A DNA stretch of 64,000 bases, from the NCBI GenBank assembly GCA_937146765.1, contig CAKZRP010000065.1, positions 124,001 to 188,000 on the forward strand, given 5' to 3'. Positions 9,000 through 16,094 of the stretch are shown one piece after another. Both the position numbers and the translations under genes were made by a program. The stretch is from an uncultured Paracoccaceae bacterium (GTDB lineage Bacteria; Pseudomonadota; Alphaproteobacteria; Rhodobacterales; Rhodobacteraceae). Every line of letters begins with the position of its first letter. Position 1 is the first letter of the stretch. The notes below the pieces were generated by a model that did no database searches, was not told the DNA's origin, and worked only from the letters and a program-made list of their open reading frames with translations.

Positions 9000-9554
9000 T
9001 TACTTCGGCTCCTGAACAAAGGCGCTGGAGGCATAGAGCTGCACCCGGTTGTCATCATCCTTGGCGAGGCTGTTGCCCAATCCCCAGAAGGGGAAGATCG
9101 GATCAAAGCTCATGCAGGCGCGCAGGAACATCAGATCGTTGGAATCGCCGTTGATGAACTTTGTGACCGCATCGACCTCTTCGACCTTGTCGACGCAATC
9201 CGGCTCCTGCGACAGACCGGCCCAGTTGAAGGGATCGAGCTGCACCATCTCCAGCTTCAGCGAGACATCGCAATTGGGGATGAAGCCGGAGCGCGCGCAG
9301 ATGCTGTCGCGGATGTCGTCGTGCTGCATATTGCCGCCGGTGCCGAGGCGGATGTCGCGGACGGTGATGTCCATGGCCCGGTCCAGCATGATCTGGCGCA
9401 GGGTGATCAGACCCAGCTCCACCGAGGAGAACAGGATGACCAGCATCAGCGGAAACAGGATCGCGAATTCGATCGAGGCATTTCCATCCTGATCCTTGCG
9501 GAACCGGCGCAGGCTGCGGGTCATGCGGGTGTGGGCGCGATGAAGGCGGCTCAT
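9000..9554 (-). CDS. TadE-like pilus assembly protein
   Basis: A 184-residue TadE family member: a basic N-terminus, then DQDGNASIEFAILFPLMLVI (residues 21-40), the standard TadE helix with an invariant glutamate. The periplasmic part contains paired cysteines (CARSGFIPNC). The frame extends upstream, but the ATG at 9554 overlaps the stop of the preceding gene (ATGA) and begins MSRLHRAHTRM, so coupled translation decides this start. It is the middle gene of the operon. Confidence 0.85.
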   Translation of the reverse strand: MSRLHRAHTRMTRSLRRFRKDQDGNASIEFAILFPLMLVILFSSVELGLITLRQIMLDRAMDITVRDIRLGTGGNMQHDDIRDSICARSGFIPNCDVSLKLEMVQLDPFNWAGLSQEPDCVDKVEEVDAVTKFINGDSNDLMFLRACMSFDPIFPFWGLGNSLAKDDDNRVQLYASSAFVQEPK

Positions 9555-11296
9555 TCTGTCAACCTCAGCTGGCGGATGGCAGAGGCGATGGAGGCGAAGG
9601 CGTCGGAGATCTCCAGACCTTTCACATCGTAGTAATGAGAGTCCGAACTGGCGCATTCGGCAAGCACCGCCTGACCGGCGCTCGGTGCCTCGAAACCGAT
9701 GGTGAAGACTACGATGCCCGCGTCCTTGGCTGCCTCGCAGATGGCGAGGGTGCGGCTGTCCTTGGCATTGGCCTCTACGCTTTCATAGACGTCATAGTAC
9801 CATTTGTCGCGGGCAGCGTAGTAATCCATCCAGTCGTAGAACAGATAGTAATATATGTACTGGAGCGAGGTATCGGCGAAGAGATCTGCATAGCTCAACT
9901 CGGAGACATTGCTGGCATTGCCGGGTTCGTCCACCACCGTGGTCTTGGTCGTCCAGTTTCGGCAGGATCCGTTGCTGCGCCAGGAGGTGCAGACATCTTC
10001 AGTCTTGGTATAGCTGCCGGCCCCATAGGGGTGGTCATACCAGCCACTGTCGGAGATATCGTGCCAGTAGTACTTCTTGCTGCCGCTGCGGGTGGCGTCA
10101 TAGGTAGAATAGACCTTGCCGACCGTGTTGTACCACACGGTCGATCCGCCCTCGCGATAGTCGTCGTGGATATAGGGCTGGTACGTGTTCTCGCCATCGG
10201 TCATCAGCACCACGACCTTCAGCGTCTCGTGGTCGGAATGGCTGACCGGACGATTGGCGAATTTCGGGGCCACCAGCGGCGCCGTGCCGGTGGTGAGATT
10301 GGAGATCAAGGGCTGCATCGTCGGATCCAGAAGCGCCACACCCCATTTCATCCCGATGTCGAGCGAGGTATTCTCGCCTGCCTCGAAATCGTCGATATAG
10401 TCCTGTAGCGTGGTGACATTGTCCTGCAGCATCAGCACGGTCCGCTCCGGGTTGTCCTGATGTGAGGCGCAAACCGCTTGCGCTACGTATCGGGTCTTCG
10501 TCCGGTAGTCGCTGCTGCCCCAGACCGAGAAATGCATCGTGCGCTCGTATTGCTGGAGCGTGCTGATCGCGGTCGTATTGTAGTCACTGGCGGAGAAGTT
10601 GATGCAGTTCGAATACTGCGAGTCCGCACTGGTATTGAGCTGATCGATCAGCGCATCTGGCAAGGAGACCTGCGTTGAATACGGAACGATGGAGATGGAC
10701 ATCTTGTCCGGCTCCGTGTTGTTCGCCATGGTCTGAACGAAGTCCTTGGCCGCCTTCTTGAGGTTCACCAGCCGCTTGTTGCTGCCCATCGAGCCGGACA
10801 CGTCGAGCACCAACGAGATTTCCACGTTGCCGATGCTTTCTTCGGCGGTGGCCGAGGCGGTCAGCGGCAGGTCTCCGGTGAAGTTGGCGAATTTCATCCA
10901 GTGGGTCTCAAAATCCGCATCCACACTGGCAGAGACCCGCTTGGAGGTGGGTGAAACCTCGGTTTCGGGGGTGGAATAATACTCCTCAAGACCGGCCTTG
11001 GTCAGGTAATCGAAGACCACCTCTTCGGGCGCAAGGGGTTGATCGAGGTCGGCCGCCGCCAGAACGGCGCGGTCCAGCGTGTATTGCAGGTAGGTTCGGT
11101 CGCGTTCGTGGCGGACGACATCGATGCCGATGCCGCCCACTGCGAGCATACAGAGCAGCGTGGCCACCATCGGCTTTTCCAGAACGCCGCTCTCATCCCG
11201 GCGAAACCCGGTTAGCGTCCTGCGGAACCCTTTGCGGACCCCGCGAAGGGGCTGTTTCCCGGCCAAGGCTGTCGTCGTCCAGAGATACGTGTCCAT
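9551..11296 (-). CDS. membrane-anchored von Willebrand factor A protein, TadG-like
   Basis: A 581-residue protein. After a basic N-terminus, DESGVLEKPMVATLLCMLAV (about residues 33-52) resembles the TadE/TadG membrane helix. A vWA domain follows with a complete MIDAS DxSxS (LVLDVSGSMGSN near 163) and a later MTDGEN near 365, so metal-dependent ligand binding is plausible. The C-terminal half is unusually rich in tyrosine, tryptophan and serine. The ATG at 11296 is preferred because AGGAAAG precedes it; the frame itself runs 59 codons further upstream. First gene of the operon. The family is linked to pili and adhesion, but the partner is unknown. Confidence 0.88.
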   Translation of the reverse strand: MDTYLWTTTALAGKQPLRGVRKGFRRTLTGFRRDESGVLEKPMVATLLCMLAVGGIGIDVVRHERDRTYLQYTLDRAVLAAADLDQPLAPEEVVFDYLTKAGLEEYYSTPETEVSPTSKRVSASVDADFETHWMKFANFTGDLPLTASATAEESIGNVEISLVLDVSGSMGSNKRLVNLKKAAKDFVQTMANNTEPDKMSISIVPYSTQVSLPDALIDQLNTSADSQYSNCINFSASDYNTTAISTLQQYERTMHFSVWGSSDYRTKTRYVAQAVCASHQDNPERTVLMLQDNVTTLQDYIDDFEAGENTSLDIGMKWGVALLDPTMQPLISNLTTGTAPLVAPKFANRPVSHSDHETLKVVVLMTDGENTYQPYIHDDYREGGSTVWYNTVGKVYSTYDATRSGSKKYYWHDISDSGWYDHPYGAGSYTKTEDVCTSWRSNGSCRNWTTKTTVVDEPGNASNVSELSYADLFADTSLQYIYYYLFYDWMDYYAARDKWYYDVYESVEANAKDSRTLAICEAAKDAGIVVFTIGFEAPSAGQAVLAECASSDSHYYDVKGLEISDAFASIASAIRQLRLTE

Positions 11297-11785
11297 ATGC
11301 TCATTCTTTCCTGCGACCCGGCGGACCCGTGTCCGGCACCAGCGGCCGGTCTTGCGACTGGTTCCGCGCAGGGGCTGTGACCCGTGTCGCCTGGGCCTCT
11401 CGTCTCCCGGGGGTCGGCAGCCTGAAGCGGGTGCCGAACGCTCGTGGTCCGAGGGCGTGACTTCACATGTCAAAATTGCGGGGCGAAAATGGCTGAACTG
11501 GGGCAGTCAAGGGCCTGAAACAGGTCTTTTCTTAACACTTTGATAGGAATTGGATGGGCTCCACCAGCCGCATCGGGATTGAAACAATGCGCCGAGGCAA
11601 GGGGCAAGATGGCTTCGTTTTCGACCGTACCGTTCGGGTCGGAAACATCGTTTACGCTAACGTTCACAAACTGCCGATTCTTTGTGCAAATACCTAGGAT
11701 AAATGGTCGCAGTCCGTAACGTTCTCTGCATAGATGGGGAGCATCATAACTGCTTGAGTCGTTTCAGGAGGACGGGGATTATCCC
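11297..11785. other. intergenic region between the vWA operon and glutamate dehydrogenase
   Basis: These 489 nt separate two divergent transcription units and must hold both promoters. The part from about 11500 to 11720 is relatively AT-rich. GGAGG (11768-11772) is the ribosome site of the dehydrogenase gene. I see no secure -35/-10 pair and no plausible small gene. Confidence 0.5.
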
Positions 11786-13216
11786 ATGAGCAATCTCAAA
11801 GAACCAAGCTTTCGCGAAAGTGTGGACCTGATGTTCAATCGCGCCGTGGCGCTGATGGACCTGTCGCCCGGACTTGAGGAAAAGATCCGCGTCTGCAACG
11901 CGACCTACACGGTGCGTTTCGGTGTCCGTCTGCGCGGCGCGATCCACACGTTCACCGGCTACCGCTCGGTGCATTCCGAACATATGGAACCGGTGAAGGG
12001 CGGCATTCGCTACTCGCTTGGCGTCAACCAGGACGAGGTGGAGGCGCTGGCGGCGCTGATGACCTACAAATGCGCGCTGGTGGAGGCACCCTTTGGTGGC
12101 TCCAAGGGCGGGCTGTGCATCGACCCGCGCCAATACGAAGAGCACGAGCTGGAGCTGATCACCCGCCGCTTTGCCTACGAGCTGGCCAAGCGCGACCTGA
12201 TCCACCCCTCCCAGAACGTGCCCGCGCCCGACATGGGCACCGGCGAGCGCGAGATGGCCTGGATCGCCGACCAATACGCGCGCATGAACACCACCGACAT
12301 CAACGCCCGTGCCTGTGTCACCGGCAAGCCGCTCAATGCGGGTGGGATCGCCGGCCGGGTCGAGGCGACGGGCCGCGGCGTGCAATATGCGCTGCAGGAG
12401 TTCTTCCGCCACCCTGAGGACATGGCCAAGGCGGGGCTCTCTGGCAAGCTCGACGGCAAGACCGTGATCGTTCAAGGTCTCGGCAACGTGGGCTACCACG
12501 CGGCAAAGTTCCTCTCCGAGGAGGACGGCTGCAAGGTCATCGCTGTGATCGAGCGCGACGGTGCCATCCATGACGAGAACGGCATCGACATCGAGGAGCT
12601 GCGCAACTGGATCTCGCGTCACGATGGCGTCAGTGGCTATCCCACCGGTCGCTATGTGAAAGAGGGTTCGAAGGTCCTTGAGGAAAAATGTGACATCCTG
12701 ATCCCGGCTGCGCTGGAAGGGGTCATCAACCTCTCCAACGCGGCAAACGTGAAGGCAAAGCTCATCATCGAGGCGGCCAATGGCCCGATCACGGCCGGGG
12801 GCGACGAGATCCTGCGCAAGAAGGGCATCGTGATCATCCCCGACATGTATGCCAACGCCGGCGGTGTGACAGTGTCGTATTTCGAGTGGGTGAAGAACCT
12901 CTCTCATATCCGCTTTGGCCGGATGCAGCGCCGTCAGGAAGAGTCGCGCCACCAGCTGGTGGTCGACGAGCTGGAGAAACTCTCCGAAAGCCTCGGCAAG
13001 ACCTGGACGCTCGATCCGAAGTTCAAGGAGAAATACCTGAAGGGGGCTGGCGAGCTGGAGCTGGTGCGCTCCGGTCTCGATGACACCATGCGGACCGCCT
13101 ACCAGTCGATGCGTGAAGTCTGGCACGAACGTGACGACGTGACCGACCTGCGCACCGCGGCCTATCTGGTCTCCATCGCCAAGGTCGCGGCCAGCTACCG
13201 CGCCAAGGGTCTCTGA
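11786..13216 (+). CDS. Glu/Leu/Phe/Val dehydrogenase (glutamate dehydrogenase)
   Basis: A 476-residue enzyme that interconverts glutamate and 2-oxoglutarate plus ammonia. The substrate region MEPVKGGIRYSLGVNQDEVE, the catalytic lysine segment KCALVEAPFGGSKGG (about residues 93-107) and the nucleotide motif VIVQGLGNVGYHAAKF (near 230) are present. The length fits the hexameric family. GGAGG lies upstream of the ATG. Cofactor preference cannot be read safely, although such single-domain enzymes in Roseobacters are usually annotated NAD-type. A strong terminator follows 95 nt after the stop. Confidence 0.93.
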   Translation: MSNLKEPSFRESVDLMFNRAVALMDLSPGLEEKIRVCNATYTVRFGVRLRGAIHTFTGYRSVHSEHMEPVKGGIRYSLGVNQDEVEALAALMTYKCALVEAPFGGSKGGLCIDPRQYEEHELELITRRFAYELAKRDLIHPSQNVPAPDMGTGEREMAWIADQYARMNTTDINARACVTGKPLNAGGIAGRVEATGRGVQYALQEFFRHPEDMAKAGLSGKLDGKTVIVQGLGNVGYHAAKFLSEEDGCKVIAVIERDGAIHDENGIDIEELRNWISRHDGVSGYPTGRYVKEGSKVLEEKCDILIPAALEGVINLSNAANVKAKLIIEAANGPITAGGDEILRKKGIVIIPDMYANAGGVTVSYFEWVKNLSHIRFGRMQRRQEESRHQLVVDELEKLSESLGKTWTLDPKFKEKYLKGAGELELVRSGLDDTMRTAYQSMREVWHERDDVTDLRTAAYLVSIAKVAASYRAKGL

Positions 13217-13311
13217 CCCGCTTCCCTGGGCGCAGCAGGCCGCGGCACTTCTGAGCCAAGGCTTGTGGCACCCGAAACCCTCAATGGCGATGTGGTCTGC
13301 CAAGGAGGGAC

Positions 13312-13345
13312 AAAAAGCCCCCGAAGGCAACTTCGGGGGCTTTCC
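13312..13345 (+). terminator. strong intrinsic terminator after glutamate dehydrogenase
   Basis: A perfect 11-bp stem (AGCCCCCGAAG/CTTCGGGGGCT) with the loop GCAA is followed by TTTCCTGTTT. A-rich sequence before the stem would also allow termination from the other strand. Confidence 0.85.
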
Positions 13346-13483
13346 TGTTTCGGTTGCAGGTGGGAAGGGTCACGATTTTGATCCCTTTGTCAGAGCGTCC
13401 CCGGGTTCTGATCCTGAAGAGGGGTCCTGGTCTTGGCCCAGAGGCAGGGCGGGCCGTCGCGAAATCGCCGAAGATGAATCATT

Positions 13484-13513
13484 CTGCACTGCAGCATTGA
13501 CGCTGCAGTGCAG
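13484..13513. promoter_or_regulatory. perfect 12-bp inverted repeat upstream of the exonuclease
   Basis: CTGCACTGCAGC, 6-nt spacer, GCTGCAGTGCAG. It ends 49 nt before the exonuclease start. No T-run follows, so an operator is likelier than a terminator. Each arm contains two overlapping CTGCA units. The binding protein is unknown. Confidence 0.55.
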
Positions 13514-13562
13514 AGAAGTACATTTGTCATGGAGGACAGTCTTTCCCGGAAAGGATCCTGTC

Positions 13563-14171
13563 ATGAAACATGCCATTCTCTTTGACTGCGAATTCCTCAC
13601 TGCCGAAGGGGCGCCCAGCCGGTTTTGGTGTGGCCCGCGCGACCCTGATCCCGTGATAGCCCAGATCGGGCTGGTGAAACTGGGGCTGGAAGGGGCCTGC
13701 GCCATTCTGGACACCAAACGGATCTACGTCCGCCCGCCGGACCGGCAGGGTGGGCGCCCGGCCCTGGATCCCTTTTTTACCCGCCTCACCGGGATCACCG
13801 AGGAAGCTTTGGACCGGGGAGGCTGGACGCTGACTCAGGCATTGGATGTGGTCGAGGATTTCTCCGACGGGGTGCGCTTGTGGTCCTGGGGGAAGGATGA
13901 ATTCAACATGCTGGCCATCAGTTGTTATGTGGCAGGGATTGCGCCTCCCATCCCGATCACCCGTTTCGGCAATGCCTGTGACCTCCTTCTGAAGGCGGGA
14001 ATGCCCTATGCGGATCTGATCCGGACCCGCAGCGATGCGCTCGCCGCCTATTATCGGATCGATCATCCGCCTCTGCAGGGGCATGACGCCCTCGATGATG
14101 CGCTCTCGGTCACCTATGTCGTCCAGCATCACCTGCAACGCGGTGTGCTCTGTGCGGGTGATTTTCACTGA
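13563..14171 (+). CDS. DEDD-type 3'-5' exonuclease-like protein
   Basis: A 202-residue RNase H-fold nuclease of the DnaQ-like group. Motif I is FDCEFLT (residues 6-12, DxE), a middle motif contains WGKDEFNML, and the C-terminal motif HDALDDALSVTY gives the H and D of the DEDDh arrangement. The open frame begins upstream, but the ATG at 13563 starts the homology (MKHAILFDCEF). It stands alone between glutamate dehydrogenase and the sarcosine oxidase operon, behind a long inverted repeat. The nucleic-acid substrate is not known. Confidence 0.78.
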   Translation: MKHAILFDCEFLTAEGAPSRFWCGPRDPDPVIAQIGLVKLGLEGACAILDTKRIYVRPPDRQGGRPALDPFFTRLTGITEEALDRGGWTLTQALDVVEDFSDGVRLWSWGKDEFNMLAISCYVAGIAPPIPITRFGNACDLLLKAGMPYADLIRTRSDALAAYYRIDHPPLQGHDALDDALSVTYVVQHHLQRGVLCAGDFH

Positions 14172-14235
14172 CAGCTCTCCCAGACCAACGTCCTGGTCAG
14201 ACCTCCGGGGCGACCTTTCCGACCGAGAAATCAGC

Positions 14236-14261
14236 GCCAGGCAAAAAAGCCTGCCGGTTTT
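14236..14261 (+). terminator. weak possible terminator after the exonuclease
   Basis: A 5-bp stem CAGGC/GCCTG with an A6 loop, then GGTTTTG. The stem is short, so this is tentative. Confidence 0.35.
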
Positions 14262-14354
14262 GTCGGAATAGGCTTTTGAACGTGTCGGTAACTGGACTAC
14301 ACAGTAGTGTACAGTGCGGTAGGTGTAGGGCGAAATCATGCCGCAGCGGCGCGA

Positions 14355-14436
14355 CTCCTGGTGGGAAAGCGGTGATAAACCCGCTAGCACTTGGAGAAGA
14401 CGGGTCCACGGCCCGGCCCAAGCCGGGCGGTCGTGG
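14355..14436 (+). promoter_or_regulatory. two-hairpin structured leader of the sarcosine oxidase operon
   Basis: Hairpin 1 (14355-14396) pairs CTCCTGGTG with CACTTGGAG (one mismatch) and, inside it, AGCGG with CCGCT. Hairpin 2 (14406-14436) pairs CCACG with CGTGG and GCCCGGC with GCCGGGC around the loop CCAA. The soxB ribosome site GGGAG (14454-14458) follows. The layout suits a transcript-level control element, but it matches no riboswitch class I can recognise. Confidence 0.45.
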
Positions 14437-14465
14437 CAGGAAAGACAGGGTTTGGGAGACAGGTC

Positions 14466-15731
14466 ATGACATTTTCCGAGCGATTCTCAGGTTGGCGGGT
14501 GCTGAAGGAAGGCTTGACCGGCAACAAAGGTTGGCGCCCCCATTGGCGCGACCCTGAGCCCAAGCGAGACTATGACGTGGTGATCGTCGGCGGCGGTGGG
14601 CACGGGCTCTCCACGGCCTATTACCTCGCCAAGGAACATGGGCTGCGCAACATCGCGGTGCTCGAAAAAGGCTACCTCGGCGGCGGCAACGTCGGGCGCA
14701 ATACTACCATCGTGCGGGCCAACTACTACCTGCCGGGCAACTCGGAATTCTACTCCCACTCGCTAAAGCTTTGGGAGGGGATGGAGCAGGACCTCAACTA
14801 CAACGCGATGATGTCGCAGCGCGGCATCCTCAATGTGTTCCACAACGATGGCCAGCGTGATGCTGCGGTCCGGCGGGCGAATTCGATCATCAATCAGGGC
14901 GACGATGCAGAGATCCTCTATCGTGACGAGCTGAAAAAGCTGGTGCCTTTCCTGAACTACGACAACAACCGCTATCCGATCATGGGGGCGCTGTTGCAGC
15001 GCCGCGCGGGCACGGCGCGCCACGATGCGGTGGCCTGGGGCTATGCGCGCGGCGCGGATCAGTTCGGCGTCGACCTGATCCAGAACTGCGAAGTGACCGG
15101 GATCGATGTGGAAGGCGGCAAAGTGGTCGGGGTGCAAACCGCGCGCGGCCCGATCAAGGCGAAGAAGATCGCCCTCGCCGCGGCCGGTCGGTCGAGCCAG
15201 GTGGCCGCGATGGCGGGTCTGCGCCTGCCGATTGAAAGCCACGTGCTGCAGGCCTTTGTCTCGGAAGGGCTGAAGCCGATCATCGACCATGTGATCACCT
15301 TTGCCGAGGGGCATCTTTATATCAGCCAGTCCGACAAGGGCGGTCTGGTCTTTGGCAGTTACCTCGATTTCTACAGCTCTTATGCGGCGCGGGGGAACCT
15401 GCCGATGCAGGAGCACACGATGGAGGCGATTGCCGCCATGGTGCCTGCGGTAACCAAAGCGCGGCTGCTCAGAAGCTGGGGGGGCATCATGGATATGACG
15501 CCGGATGGCTCGCCCATCATCGACCATACGCCGATCGAGGGGCTCTATCTCAACGCGGGCTGGTGTTATGGCGGCTTTAAGGCGACGCCGGCCTCGGGCC
15601 ATTGCTTTGCCCATCTGATTGCGACCGACCGCCCCCATGCGGCGGCCACCAAGTTCAAACTCGACCGCTTCCGCACCGGCAAGGGTCTGATGGATGAGGA
15701 GGGCACCGGTGCACAACACAATCTGCACTAA
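14466..15731 (+). CDS. soxB: sarcosine oxidase subunit beta
   Basis: The flavin-bearing subunit of heterotetrameric sarcosine oxidase, which oxidises sarcosine (N-methylglycine) to glycine. 421 residues. The FAD motif DVVIVGGGGHGLSTAYYLAK (about residues 39-58) is intact, and GGIMDMTPDGSPIID near 340 is the usual C-terminal FAD contact region. In this family FMN is also held covalently by a histidine. The ATG at 14466 has GGGAG 7 nt upstream and fits the family N-terminus (MTFSERFSGWRV); the open frame continues 25 codons further up. It is first in the soxB-soxD-soxA-soxG operon. Confidence 0.96.
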   Translation: MTFSERFSGWRVLKEGLTGNKGWRPHWRDPEPKRDYDVVIVGGGGHGLSTAYYLAKEHGLRNIAVLEKGYLGGGNVGRNTTIVRANYYLPGNSEFYSHSLKLWEGMEQDLNYNAMMSQRGILNVFHNDGQRDAAVRRANSIINQGDDAEILYRDELKKLVPFLNYDNNRYPIMGALLQRRAGTARHDAVAWGYARGADQFGVDLIQNCEVTGIDVEGGKVVGVQTARGPIKAKKIALAAAGRSSQVAAMAGLRLPIESHVLQAFVSEGLKPIIDHVITFAEGHLYISQSDKGGLVFGSYLDFYSSYAARGNLPMQEHTMEAIAAMVPAVTKARLLRSWGGIMDMTPDGSPIIDHTPIEGLYLNAGWCYGGFKATPASGHCFAHLIATDRPHAAATKFKLDRFRTGKGLMDEEGTGAQHNLH

Positions 15732-15748
15732 GCACGGGGCGCGGGCCG

Positions 15749-15787
15749 GGGATGCCTCCGGCGGGGATATTTTTAAGAAGATGAAGG
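15749..15787 (+). repeat. dispersed intergenic element, copy 1 (GGATGC...ATATTTTT...AGATGAAGG)
   Basis: It begins GGATGCCTCCGG, then GGGGATATTTTT, then AAGAAGATGAAGG, directly after the soxB stop. A reverse-oriented relative lies after kpsC at 27501-27550. The two share the ends GGATGC and ATATTTT-N4/5-AGATGAAGG, with a different stem in between. Confidence 0.6.
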
Positions 15788-15797
15788 GGCGCTGGTC

Positions 15798-16094
15798 ATG
15801 AGGATCACCTGTCCGCTGTGCGGTGAGCGGGATCGCCGCGAGTTTACCTATAAGGGAACGGCCCGTGCCATTCCGGCGCTGGATGCTGGTGTGGGGCCTT
15901 GGGATGACTATGTTCACATGCGCGACAACCTGCCCGGCGCGATTGACGAATGGTGGCAGCACGACATGGGCTGCGGCTCATGGTTGATGGTCACCCGCAA
16001 TACGGTAAGCCACGAGATGATCGCGGTTGTGGCGGGCGAGGCTTCGGGCCTTGGTCTGGCTGAGGCTCAGGCTCAGGCGGAGGATCAGGCATGA
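15798..16094 (+). CDS. soxD: sarcosine oxidase subunit delta
   Basis: The small (98-residue) zinc-binding subunit of heterotetrameric sarcosine oxidase. The N-terminal CPLCGERDRREF supplies the zinc cysteines, and the family core HMRDNLPGAIDEWWQH and GCGSWLMVTRNT follows. Its C-terminus ends in an Ala/Gln-rich tail (GLAEAQAQAEDQA). Its stop overlaps the soxA start (ATGA), so the two are translationally coupled. Confidence 0.96.
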   Translation: MRITCPLCGERDRREFTYKGTARAIPALDAGVGPWDDYVHMRDNLPGAIDEWWQHDMGCGSWLMVTRNTVSHEMIAVVAGEASGLGLAEAQAQAEDQA

